A DNA stretch of 33,220 nt from Bacteroidota bacterium (lineage in GTDB: Bacteria > Bacteroidota > Bacteroidia > Sphingobacteriales > Sphingobacteriaceae): assembly GCA_013286325.1 (NCBI GenBank), contig JABDFZ010000028.1:1-33220 (forward strand), written 5' to 3'. Shown piece by piece: positions 17,366 to 24,767 of this stretch. The notes beneath the pieces were generated by a model. That model did no database searches, was not told the DNA's origin, and saw only the letters and a program-made list of their open reading frames with translations. The first letter of the stretch is position 1, and each line of letters starts with the position of its first letter. The position numbers and the translations under genes are program-made.

Positions 17366-18313
17366 ATGTTAAACCGCAGACACCTAAGGGTAAAAGTTCT
17401 ACAGTCGTTATACGCTTATCACCAATCAAACAGCGGCGACATCAAACAGCATGAAAAAAATTTATTGCAAAGTATTGATAAGGTATACGAAATGTATATC
17501 TGGATGCTGTCGTTAATTTCCGAAGTTACCAATTATGCCGAAACCGATGCTGAAGAGCGGGCCAATAAACACCTGCCTACTGCTGAAGACCTTAATGCAA
17601 ACGTTAAAATACTGGGCAACAGGTTTGTGTTATCGCTGCTCAAAAATAAAGAATACCTGGCCGGCCTGAAAAAATATAAGGTTGCCTGGGACTTTGAACC
17701 GGAATTGGTTAAATCGTTATTTATTATTCTTAAAAACGCTGACGAATATAAAGAATACCTGGCCAAAACAGGCGATACTATACAGACCGATAAAGACATT
17801 ATAAAATTCATTTTCAAAAAGGTGATCTTAAAATCATCAATATCCGAGCAGGTGTTTGAAGACATGTTCCTTTACTGGCCGGTAGATAAGGATGTTTTAC
17901 AGGCATTAATAGCAAAAACATTTAAAAACTTTGCTTACGATGATTTTGAGCAAAATAAACTGGCCGAAGTAACAGGTAATTGGGAAGAAGACCGGGAGTT
18001 TATTGTTGAGCTTTTTGAACAAAGCATCCGCCATAACAACGATTATCAGCAATTGATAACCAGTAAAACCCAAAATTGGGAACCTGACCGTATTGCAATG
18101 ATGGATACTTTGTTAATGAAAATGGCCATTGCCGAATTTGCCAATTTTAACTCTATCCCGGTAAAAGTTACCATAAACGAATACCTGGAAATTTCAAAAG
18201 AGTTTAGTACACCGAAAAGTAATTCATTTATAAACGGTATCTTAGACAAGATTTTAGCCGACTTAAAGGCTCAAAATAAAATAAACAAAATAGGCAGAGG
18301 ATTAATAGAATAA
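17366..18313 (+). CDS. nusB: Transcription antitermination factor NusB (long Bacteroidota form)
   Basis: A 315-residue protein, about twice the length of E. coli NusB, as is usual in Bacteroidota. The N-terminus MLNRRHLRVKVLQSLYAYHQ is NusB-like. The C-terminal ~110 residues hold the canonical end DRIAMMDTLLMKMAIAEF, IPVKVTINEYLEISKEFSTP and SFINGILDKIL. It should bind boxA RNA with NusE/S10 in the antitermination complex on rRNA operons. The middle ~150 residues are an extension of unknown use. It heads the cluster nusB - DUF1573 - yajC - ybbR-like - coaE. A weak -7-like box, CAACTTTG, lies near 17332. Confidence 0.93.
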   Translation: MLNRRHLRVKVLQSLYAYHQSNSGDIKQHEKNLLQSIDKVYEMYIWMLSLISEVTNYAETDAEERANKHLPTAEDLNANVKILGNRFVLSLLKNKEYLAGLKKYKVAWDFEPELVKSLFIILKNADEYKEYLAKTGDTIQTDKDIIKFIFKKVILKSSISEQVFEDMFLYWPVDKDVLQALIAKTFKNFAYDDFEQNKLAEVTGNWEEDREFIVELFEQSIRHNNDYQQLITSKTQNWEPDRIAMMDTLLMKMAIAEFANFNSIPVKVTINEYLEISKEFSTPKSNSFINGILDKILADLKAQNKINKIGRGLIE

Positions 18314-18318
18314 CAAAC

Positions 18319-18380
18319 GATGAATCCATCATGAGTTGCCATTTAAAAACAAATTAAATATAACTCATGATAGCTTCATC
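18319..18380. repeat. Inverted repeat between nusB and the DUF1573 gene
   Basis: The 19-nt arms 18319-18337 and 18362-18380 match at 17 of 19 positions (GATGAAnCnATCATGAGTT) around a 24-nt AT-rich loop. The element fills the 5' leader of the DUF1573 lipoprotein gene and starts 6 bp past the nusB stop. No T-run follows, so it is more likely a processing or stability element than a terminator. Confidence 0.65.
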
Positions 18381-18401
18381 ACTATTAAAAAACAATTTAT
18401 A

Positions 18402-18824
18402 ATGATGAAAAACCTTTTTTTAAGCTTAATAGCTGCGGGTATGTTACTAACTTCCTGCAACTCAAACCAGGCAGGTGCTGCAACCAGCAGTACTACAGCT
18501 AATGCTGCAAATGCCCCGGTAATGAAATTTGAAAAAGATACCCATGACTTCGGGAAGATAAAAACCGGCGATAAAGTTACCTACGACTTTAAATTTACCA
18601 ATACCGGTAAATCCCCGTTAATTATTACTGATGCCACTGCAACATGCGGCTGCACCAAACCTGAATTTGTTAAAACACCAATTAAACCCGGCGAAAGCAG
18701 CGCCATACATGTTACTTTCGACAGTGCTGCAAAACACGGCCTGCAGGATAAACAAATTACAGTTACCGCCAATACCGTACCTGCAGAAAATAGGGTACAC
18801 CTGATTGGCGAAGTAACAATGTGA
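18402..18824 (+). CDS. DUF1573 lipoprotein
   Basis: A 140-residue protein. I start at the ATG-ATG pair at 18402/18405 because it gives a perfect lipoprotein signal, MMKNLFLSLIAAGMLLTSC, with the lipid Cys at 19. A TTG further upstream would put 22 unlikely residues in front. After a Ser/Thr/Ala-rich linker comes one DUF1573 Ig-like (ASH/HYDIN-type) domain: FEKDTHDFGKIKTGDKVTYDF in part, TNTGKSPLIITDATATCGCT, IKPGESSAIHVTFDS. The ATCGCT cysteine pair is a family hallmark. It should be anchored in the envelope; its function is unknown. The position just before yajC is common in the phylum. Confidence 0.9.
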   Translation: MMKNLFLSLIAAGMLLTSCNSNQAGAATSSTTANAANAPVMKFEKDTHDFGKIKTGDKVTYDFKFTNTGKSPLIITDATATCGCTKPEFVKTPIKPGESSAIHVTFDSAAKHGLQDKQITVTANTVPAENRVHLIGEVTM

Positions 18825-18846
18825 GTTTAAATTATATAAATTAAAA

Positions 18847-19170
18847 ATGATAGCAACTATTTTATTACAAGCTGGCGGAGGCTTTGGCGGTCAGCAATTA
18901 ATCGTTTTCGGGTTAATTGCCATCGTATTTTATTTCTTTATGATACGGCCCCAGGTTAAAAAGCAAAAAGATCAAAAGAAATACGTTAATGAGTTAAAAA
19001 AAGGGGATAAGGTTGTAACAACAGCAGGTATTCATGGAAGAATAGTTGATGTTGCCGAAACTACCTTTTTGGTTGAAGTTGAAAACGGAAAGATTCGTTT
19101 TGATAAATCAGCAATATCTTTAGAAGCTTCAAAGGCATTAAATACGCCTGCGGTAGTAACAAAGGCTTAA
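18847..19170 (+). CDS. yajC: Preprotein translocase accessory subunit YajC
   Basis: A 107-residue single-pass membrane protein with one helix at about 17-33 (QLIVFGLIAIVFYFFMIRPQ) and the canonical RPQVKKQKDQKKYVNELKKG and KGDKVVTTAGIHGRIVDV. It associates with SecDF in the Sec pathway. It follows the DUF1573 gene by 22 bp. A strong hairpin follows the gene. Confidence 0.95.
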   Translation: MIATILLQAGGGFGGQQLIVFGLIAIVFYFFMIRPQVKKQKDQKKYVNELKKGDKVVTTAGIHGRIVDVAETTFLVEVENGKIRFDKSAISLEASKALNTPAVVTKA

Positions 19171-19181
19171 GTAACAAAAGA

Positions 19182-19262
19182 GGTGAAAGGATAAAGGTGA
19201 AAGGCAAAAGGTTTTAAGCCTTGCCTTTCACCTTTTAATTTTTTTACCTATAGCCTTTCACC
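19182..19262. repeat. Nested inverted repeat between yajC and the YbbR gene, with terminator-like core
   Basis: The word GGTGAAAGG occurs at 19182-19190 and 19196-19204. Its complement CCTTTCACC occurs at 19224-19232 and 19254-19262. The inner pair is part of a longer stem (19193-19211 with 19219-19236, with a 2-nt bulge) followed by AATTTTTTT, which has the shape of an intrinsic terminator on the plus strand. The outer pair can form an alternative fold that includes the T-run, so the unit could terminate partially within the cluster. Confidence 0.7.
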
Positions 19263-19279
19263 GTTTACCTTTTCAAAAT

Positions 19280-20227
19280 ATGGCAATAATAAAATTATCT
19301 GCAACAGAACGGCGAAGGTTATCAGCATTTTTTACGTGCCTGATACTTGCCATTTTTGCGTGGGTATTTACAGTATTGTCAAACAACTACAGCTATACCG
19401 TTAAACAAGTATTAAACTTTAAAAATACGCCTCAAAAAAGGGCTTTTCATTCTTTACAGTCCGATACGGTTAATGCCACAGTAAATGGCAATGGCTGGCA
19501 AATGCTGTTCTCCAAAATGAACAATGAGGTTAATACGGTTTCAATTGATCTTCGTTCGTTGGAATCCAAAAGTTATGTGGTACTTAGTTCGCAACTAAAC
19601 CAGATCAATAATAAAAAAGAGATTGGCCAGCAAATAACAGGCTTTAACCCGGATACACTTTATTTCGATTTTTCGAACAGACGTGTGAAAAGGATTCCAA
19701 TACAATTAGTATCGGCCATAAAATATAAACACCAGTTTATGCAATCGGCCAATATTACCCTTAACCCGGCTTATGTTATTGTTAATGGCCCCGCAAATGT
19801 CATCGACAACATGACTACCTGGAAAACAGATACCCTGAAACTGGATAGCGTTAGTGAGCCGGTAAATACCCGGTTAAGCCTTCAGGCAGTGAGGGAAGGG
19901 AATATGAGCATATATCCCAAAAATGTAGTGGTAACAGTCCCTGTTGATGAGTATACGGAGAAAACATTGGAAATCCCTGTTAAGTTGATCAACAACCGCG
20001 ATTATGATGATGTAAAAATCTTTCCTTTAAAAGTTAAGGTAACATTCACCACTTCGTTAAACAGGTACGCTCAAACCGATGAGGATTTTTTTGAAGCAAC
20101 AGCTGATCTTGATCTTTGGCGCAAACATGGCTATAAAGTATTGCCTGTGACGATTTTTAAATCGCCGACGTTTAGCAAAATAGTAAAAATTGAACCTCAG
20201 AACGTTGATTTTATCATAAAAAAATAA
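19280..20227 (+). CDS. YbbR-domain (CdaR-like) membrane-anchored protein
   Basis: A 315-residue protein with one N-terminal membrane helix (about 14-35, LSAFFTCLILAIFAWVFTVLS) and an extracytoplasmic part with YbbR-like beta repeats. Family features are the SNNYSY start of the mature part, RIPIQLVSAIKYKHQF, YVIVNGPANVIDNM and EKTLEIPVKLIN. In Firmicutes the YbbR protein CdaR regulates the diadenylate cyclase CdaA. Here no cyclase gene is adjacent, so that role is not implied. The stop codon overlaps the coaE start (TAATG), which suggests translational coupling. Confidence 0.85.
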   Translation: MAIIKLSATERRRLSAFFTCLILAIFAWVFTVLSNNYSYTVKQVLNFKNTPQKRAFHSLQSDTVNATVNGNGWQMLFSKMNNEVNTVSIDLRSLESKSYVVLSSQLNQINNKKEIGQQITGFNPDTLYFDFSNRRVKRIPIQLVSAIKYKHQFMQSANITLNPAYVIVNGPANVIDNMTTWKTDTLKLDSVSEPVNTRLSLQAVREGNMSIYPKNVVVTVPVDEYTEKTLEIPVKLINNRDYDDVKIFPLKVKVTFTTSLNRYAQTDEDFFEATADLDLWRKHGYKVLPVTIFKSPTFSKIVKIEPQNVDFIIKK

Positions 20228-20820
20228 TGCTTAAAATAGGGTTAACCGGGAATATTGGCAGCGGTAAAACTATCGTTAGCAAAATCTTTGAATTGTTGGG
20301 GATCCCTGTTTTTTATGCTGATGATGCCGCCAAAACTGTGATGGTGACCGATCAGGTACTTATTAACGGAATTAAATCAGCATTTGGTGATGAATCTTAT
20401 TTTGCGGATGGTGCCTTAAACAGGAAATACATTGCCGATATTGTATTTAATAATAATGAGCAGTTGGCAAAGCTAAATTCGCTGGTACACCCGGCAACAT
20501 TCAGGGCATTTGACAAGTGGGTTAGCGAAATTAAAAACACACCTTATGTGTTAAAAGAAGCTGCGTTATTATTCGAAAGCGATTCATATAAAATGTGCGA
20601 TTACTCAATAATGGTGCAGGCGCCATTAGAAACAAGGATAAAGCGGGTAATGCAAAGGGACGGCCTGACTCGTGCTGAGGTTGAAAGCCGCAACTCAAAA
20701 CAATTCTCCGAAGAAAAGAAAGCAAAACTGGCCGATTATATAATTAAGAACGATGATGTTCACTTAGTGATTCCGCAGGTTTTGGCACTTCATAATAAAT
20801 TTTTGTCATTGGCTCATTAA
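20227..20820 (+). CDS. coaE: Dephospho-CoA kinase
   Basis: A 197-residue cytosolic enzyme for the last step of coenzyme A synthesis, phosphorylating the 3'-OH of dephospho-CoA with ATP. Visible are the P-loop GNIGSGKT at 8-15, YADDAAK, the LID/CoA segments VHPATFRAFDKWV and VLKEAALLFESD, and the ending YIIKNDD. The length is normal. The start ATG shares one base with the stop of the YbbR gene, and no separate promoter is seen. Confidence 0.96.
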   Translation: MLKIGLTGNIGSGKTIVSKIFELLGIPVFYADDAAKTVMVTDQVLINGIKSAFGDESYFADGALNRKYIADIVFNNNEQLAKLNSLVHPATFRAFDKWVSEIKNTPYVLKEAALLFESDSYKMCDYSIMVQAPLETRIKRVMQRDGLTRAEVESRNSKQFSEEKKAKLADYIIKNDDVHLVIPQVLALHNKFLSLAH

Positions 20821-20827
20821 TGTTTAC

Positions 20828-20885
20828 AGGTCATTGTTCAATGACTATGGTTAACATACTTAAAGCAAAAATGACTCAATGACCT
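20828..20885. repeat. Short inverted repeat between coaE and the MBL gene
   Basis: AGGTCATTG at 20828-20836 returns as CAATGACCT at 20877-20885. Related words (caatgac, atgactcaatgac, attcaatga) are repeated around it. The repeat fills nearly the whole 74-bp gap and could weakly fold in the leader of the MBL gene. Confidence 0.5.
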
Positions 20886-20894
20886 AACGATTCA

Positions 20895-21833
20895 ATGATA
20901 ATAGACGATTTTGTTTCTTTTAACCCCAACGGACTCTACTGCAAATACGGTGATTTCTATATTGACCCTGTACAGCCTGTAGCAAATGCAGTTATCTCAC
21001 ATGCACATGCCGACCATGCCATAAGTGGAAACACTAACATTTATTGTACTGAAGCTACTTATGCCCTTATGAAACTGCGCTACGGCAAAAATGCGGGCAA
21101 GGTCTTTAACATGGCTGCTTACAATTCAGCCTTTACAATAGGTGAGGTTCAAATAACATTTATCCCTGCCGGGCACATGCTTGGCTCTTCACAGGTTTTA
21201 ATGGAATATAATGATATTAAATACTTGTATACCGGTGATTACAAACTCCAACCCGATGCTACCTGCGAGCCAATAGAATGGGTACATGCTGATGTATTGA
21301 TAACCGAAAGCACCTTTGCTGACCCTCAGATTTTACACCCCAACCCCGTTGATGAAATAAAAAAATTGAATGACATAAAGTCAAATATCCTGCTTGGTGC
21401 ATACGGATTAGGCAAAAGCCAACGGTTAATAAAAATGATAAATGAGTATGCACCTCAGAAGAAGATACTGGTGCATCACCGTATAATGCCTATTAATGTT
21501 ATATATGAAAAAATGGGGTTTCCGTTGGGCAAATACCAGATTTACAGCCGTAAACTAATGAAAGAGCAGGATGAGTTTGTTTACATTGTACCTCCTTTTA
21601 CTTTCGATAGTTATATTAAAGCAACTGGCGTTAAGCGCTTATTTGCCTCCGGTTGGAAAAAACTGCAGGTAAATTTGCAAGATACCCTGTTTATTTCAGA
21701 TCATGTGGATTGGAACGATATCCTGGAAACCATTAAACAGGTAAAGCCTGCGCAAATATGGACGTTGCATGGTAATGGCATGCATTTGAAAAAGTATTTT
21801 GGTGATGATATTTTTGTAAAAATTTTAAATTAA
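20895..21833 (+). CDS. MBL-fold exonuclease-like protein (ligase-associated / CPSF-like type)
   Basis: A 312-residue metallo-beta-lactamase-fold protein. The N-terminus GLYCKYGDFYIDPVQPVANA is typical of the DNA-ligase-associated exonuclease family. The metal motif H36-A-H38-A-D40-H41 (SHAHADH) is intact, followed by PAGHMLGSSQVLME, the Asp of YTGDYK, TESTFADP and SDHVDW. A role as an exonuclease in DNA repair or RNA processing is inferred from the family; no ligase or helicase gene lies next to it, unlike the classical ligase-associated cluster. It is followed after 1 bp by a DUF5522 gene, so the two are almost surely cotranscribed. Confidence 0.82.
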   Translation: MIIDDFVSFNPNGLYCKYGDFYIDPVQPVANAVISHAHADHAISGNTNIYCTEATYALMKLRYGKNAGKVFNMAAYNSAFTIGEVQITFIPAGHMLGSSQVLMEYNDIKYLYTGDYKLQPDATCEPIEWVHADVLITESTFADPQILHPNPVDEIKKLNDIKSNILLGAYGLGKSQRLIKMINEYAPQKKILVHHRIMPINVIYEKMGFPLGKYQIYSRKLMKEQDEFVYIVPPFTFDSYIKATGVKRLFASGWKKLQVNLQDTLFISDHVDWNDILETIKQVKPAQIWTLHGNGMHLKKYFGDDIFVKILN

Positions 21834-21834
21834 C

Positions 21835-22014
21835 ATGCTGGTAGAAGGGGTTGATTATTATATTAACGAAGACGGCAATTTTGTTTTTACAAAAGAATAT
21901 CACCTTAAACGCGGGTATTGCTGTAAAAATAAATGCCTCAACTGCCCCTGGAGTTATGGTAAGAGTACTAGGCCAGAAGTTGAAGATCCTGAGCCGGGAG
22001 AAAAATCAACTTAG
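21835..22014 (+). CDS. DUF5522 small cysteine-rich protein (59 residues)
   Basis: A very short gene whose ATG is 1 bp after the stop of the MBL gene. The product begins MLVEGVDYYINEDGNFVFTK and then has EYHLKRGYCCKNKCLNCPW. The spacing Cys-Cys-x3-Cys-x2-Cys-Pro looks like a metal or Fe-S site, and YHLKRGYCCxxxCxxCPY is the hallmark of DUF5522. The tail is Pro/Glu-rich. Its function is unknown. The tight coupling to a metal-dependent nuclease-like protein suggests a joint role. It is easily missed by gene finders because of its length. Confidence 0.85.
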   Translation: MLVEGVDYYINEDGNFVFTKEYHLKRGYCCKNKCLNCPWSYGKSTRPEVEDPEPGEKST

Positions 22015-22109
22015 AGCCCGCGTTTAAAGACCATGACTTAATGTAGTGCAAATAAGGGGTCAGGAAATCCAAATAAATAAAGATATTTGTGTTTTTAGTA
22101 AACAAGGTT

Positions 22110-22559
22110 ATGCGGATAGACGACGAAATACAAAGCAGCAAGTTTGAAAATAATTACCAGAAAGCAGTTATTAATATTTCCTACACCTACAGCTGGTTAA
22201 ATAACCAAACGCGTCATCTCTTCGAGCAGCAGAATATTACACTGCAACAGTTTAATATATTACGAATTTTAAGAGGACAATATCCTTGCCCGGCTACGGT
22301 TAATTTATTAAAAGACCGGATGCTCGACAAGATGTCGGATGCTTCGCGTATTGTTGACCGCCTTGTTCAAAAAGGCCTGGTGTCCCGCTGTACTAATACT
22401 AAAGACCGCCGCGCAGTAGATATCAGGATCAGTGAGCAGGGATTGGAAATTTTATGTAAAATGGACAATGAGTTTAAGATCAAAGATATGCTGCAGGACA
22501 ACCTTACTGAGGAGGAGGCAGCCCAACTAAGTAATCTGCTTGATAAATTAAGAGGGTAG
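22110..22559 (+). CDS. MarR-family transcriptional regulator
   Basis: A 149-residue winged-helix DNA-binding protein. I use the ATG at 22110 (MRIDDEIQSSKFENNYQKAV); a GTG 21 bp upstream is in frame but lies in a promoter-like AT-rich stretch. The recognition region reads LQQFNILRILRGQYPCPATV, LKDRMLDKMSDASRIVDRLV, then the wing VSRCTNTKDRRAVDIRISEQG. It binds as a dimer to palindromic operators, often its own. The ligand is unknown. It converges on the PAP2 gene with only 20 bp between them. Confidence 0.9.
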   Translation: MRIDDEIQSSKFENNYQKAVINISYTYSWLNNQTRHLFEQQNITLQQFNILRILRGQYPCPATVNLLKDRMLDKMSDASRIVDRLVQKGLVSRCTNTKDRRAVDIRISEQGLEILCKMDNEFKIKDMLQDNLTEEEAAQLSNLLDKLRG

Positions 22560-22579
22560 ATATATTTCGAAATCCGGTA

Positions 22580-23143
22580 TTAAAATCCCGGTTGTATCTT
22601 TTTAAATAAAAGCGCGAACATCCATCCAACTAAAATTCCATACAGTGCCCCGCAAAAAACATCAATAGGGAAATGTACGCCTACATATACCTGTGCAAAA
22701 CTGATAGTCCCCGCCCATAATATCGCCCAAAGCCAGATCCAGCGCCATCTTTTGTGAAATAGTACTATCAGGAAAAAAGCCATTGCAAAATGATCTGTAG
22801 CATGCGTAGAAGGGAAGCTGTAGCCTGTTCCGCAGCTTACACGCTCAATATCTGTGATCGAAACGACTGTATCCCTGCAAGGGCGTGCCCTTTTAACCAG
22901 GGGCTTTACAATACTTGCACTCGTAAAATCGGCAAACCCGGCAGATAGGGCTAAAAGCAGTACAATTATTAAACCCTGTTTTTTAAACTTATAGATACAA
23001 AAACCTATGATAAACAAATACAGTGGGATCCAGAATTTGGGGTTGCGCAGCCAGGGCATTATCCAGTCAAAAAATGGATTAGTTAGGTCGTGATTAATAA
23101 AATAAAATAAATGCCGGTCGAGCTGTAAAAGATAATCAGGCAT
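22580..23143 (-). CDS. PAP2-family membrane phosphatase (undecaprenyl-diphosphatase-like)
   Basis: A 187-residue integral membrane protein with about five to six helices. The three phosphatase signature motifs are complete: K80-x4-RARP (KPLVKRARPC), PSTH at 111-114 in YSFPSTHATDHF, and VGVHFPID at 154-161 with the catalytic His157. It should dephosphorylate a lipid phosphate such as undecaprenyl diphosphate or phosphatidate on the periplasmic side; which one is not decided by sequence. It is divergent from glmM (a peptidoglycan/LPS precursor gene), which fits a cell-envelope role. Confidence 0.92.
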   Translation of the reverse strand: MPDYLLQLDRHLFYFINHDLTNPFFDWIMPWLRNPKFWIPLYLFIIGFCIYKFKKQGLIIVLLLALSAGFADFTSASIVKPLVKRARPCRDTVVSITDIERVSCGTGYSFPSTHATDHFAMAFFLIVLFHKRWRWIWLWAILWAGTISFAQVYVGVHFPIDVFCGALYGILVGWMFALLFKKIQPGF

Positions 23144-23240
23144 TGCCTCGTTGATAAATAATTATAGAAATGGTAAATATAGCCAATTAACCGGAGGCTT
23201 AAAACAATACGATTTTTATTACTGCTTCGGTTAAATATAT

Positions 23241-23248
23241 TATTTTTG
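23241..23248 (+). promoter_or_regulatory. Possible -7 box of glmM
   Basis: TATTTTTG matches TAnnTTTG perfectly. Transcription would begin near 23254, only ~16 nt before the TTG start at 23270. No TTG is seen at the -33 position. It also argues against starting the protein at the upstream TTG at 23246, which lies inside the box. Confidence 0.4.
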
Positions 23249-23269
23249 CAGCTCAAAAACATTTACACT

Positions 23270-24658
23270 TTGACATTAATAAAATCAATTTCGGGAATCA
23301 GGGGTACCATAGGCGGTACAGTGGGCGAGGGCTTAACCCCGTTGGATATTGTAAAATTCACAGCTGCTTACGGCACCTGGGCAGTTAACAAAAGCGGAAT
23401 TAAAAAAATAGTTCTTGGTCGCGATGCAAGGATCTCGGGCAGTATGGTTAACAGCCTGGTTATAGGAACTTTACAAGGCCTGGGTATCGATGTTATAGAC
23501 CTCGGGTTGTCAACTACCCCGACAGTTGAAGTAGCCGTACCTGATGAAAAAGCTGCAGGAGGGATCATATTAACTGCCAGCCATAACCCGAAGCAATGGA
23601 ACGCGCTTAAATTATTAAACGCCGATGGCGAGTTTATAAGCGATGCTGATGGTAAAGAAGTACTTGAAATTGCCGAAAGCAGTGATTTTAAATTTGCTGA
23701 TGTAAACGATTTGGGCAAAGTTGATGACAGCAATAACTATTTGCAAAACCATATAGATAAAATACTGGCTTTGCCATTAGTTGATGTAGATGCTATTGCC
23801 AAAGCCGATTTCAAAATAGTTATTGATTGCGTTAACTCTACAGGCGGCATATTTGTCCCTGCTTTATTGAAAGCACTTGGAGTTAAAACAGTTCATGAGT
23901 TATATTGTGTACCTGACGGAAATTTCCCGCATAACCCGGAGCCACTTCCCGAAAATCTTACTGCGCTTTCGAAAGAAGTATTAAGTAAAAGAGCCGATCT
24001 GGGTATAGCTGTCGATCCTGATGTTGACCGCCTTTGCTTTGTTTGCGAAGATGGCAATATGTTTGGCGAGGAATATACCCTGGTTGCGGTTGCCGATTAT
24101 GTTTTAAAACATACCAAAGGAAATACAGTATCAAATCTTTCATCAACCCGGGCTCTGCGCGATGTTACCGAGAAAGAAGGTGGCGAATACCATGCTGCGG
24201 CAGTAGGAGAGGTGAACGTGGTAAATAAAATGAAGGAAGTTAAAGCAGTGATCGGCGGAGAAGGTAATGGCGGGGTAATTTATCCCGAATTGCATTATGG
24301 CCGCGATGCTTTAGTGGGTATCGCCTTGTTTTTAACTCATTTAGCAAAATATGGCAAGTCGGTTTCAAATCTTCGGAGCACTTATCCATCTTATTTTATT
24401 TCAAAAAATAAAATAACGCTCACACCCGAAATGGATATTGATGCGCTGCTATTAAAGGTTGAAGAGAAATATAAAAAACAACCTTACAGCACAATTGATG
24501 GCCTGAAAATAGAATTTGATAAAGAATGGGTACATTTGCGTAAGTCAAATACAGAACCAATTATCCGTATTTATTCTGAAGGCAATTCAGAAACGGTAGC
24601 TAACAATTTAGCCAATAAAATAATTGCCGATATAAAAGAGATTTTAAAGGTTAATTAG
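23270..24658 (+). CDS. glmM: Phosphoglucosamine mutase, TTG start
   Basis: A 462-residue cytosolic enzyme that turns glucosamine-6-phosphate into glucosamine-1-phosphate for UDP-GlcNAc, peptidoglycan and LPS. Bacteroidota homologues begin MTLIKSISGIRGTIGG; in this frame these residues follow a TTG at 23270 and no ATG is available, so the start is TTG. Motifs are the active-site Ser104 in TASHNPKQWN, the metal loop DPDVDR at 249-254, the sugar loop GEGNGGVIYPELHYGRDAL and the phosphate-binding RKSNTEPIIRIYSE. The family is long known as GlmM/ManB-like in this phylum, so mannose or glucose phosphates are possible side substrates. Confidence 0.9.
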   Translation: MTLIKSISGIRGTIGGTVGEGLTPLDIVKFTAAYGTWAVNKSGIKKIVLGRDARISGSMVNSLVIGTLQGLGIDVIDLGLSTTPTVEVAVPDEKAAGGIILTASHNPKQWNALKLLNADGEFISDADGKEVLEIAESSDFKFADVNDLGKVDDSNNYLQNHIDKILALPLVDVDAIAKADFKIVIDCVNSTGGIFVPALLKALGVKTVHELYCVPDGNFPHNPEPLPENLTALSKEVLSKRADLGIAVDPDVDRLCFVCEDGNMFGEEYTLVAVADYVLKHTKGNTVSNLSSTRALRDVTEKEGGEYHAAAVGEVNVVNKMKEVKAVIGGEGNGGVIYPELHYGRDALVGIALFLTHLAKYGKSVSNLRSTYPSYFISKNKITLTPEMDIDALLLKVEEKYKKQPYSTIDGLKIEFDKEWVHLRKSNTEPIIRIYSEGNSETVANNLANKIIADIKEILKVN

Positions 24659-24675
24659 TGAGTTAGTGAATGACT

Positions 24676-24757
24676 GAATTAGTGATTAAAAAAGCACTCA
24701 TTAATTCAACAATTCAATAACTAAAATCACTAATTCGCTAATTCAACAATTCAATAA
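24676..24757. repeat. Mixed inverted and direct repeats between glmM and the cysteine desulfurase gene
   Basis: GAATTAGTGATT (24676-24687) returns as AATCACTAATTC (24725-24736), a perfect 12-bp inverted pair. A 19-bp word starting TAATTCAACAATTC is present twice as a direct repeat (24702-24720, 24739-24757). Words like agttagtgaatgactgaatt precede it. The element fills most of the 109-bp gap. Confidence 0.7.
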
Positions 24758-24767
24758 TTATTACTAC

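Noticed and set aside
18336-18401. TTG start that would lengthen the DUF1573 lipoprotein by 22 residues
   Set aside because: It would place a hydrophilic segment before a perfect lipoprotein signal peptide and lies inside the inverted repeat.
24702-24757. Two 19-bp direct repeats with an 18-bp spacer, CRISPR-like at first sight
   Set aside because: There are only two copies, the sequence is AT-rich and low in complexity, part of the spacer belongs to an inverted repeat with 24676-24687, and no cas gene is present.
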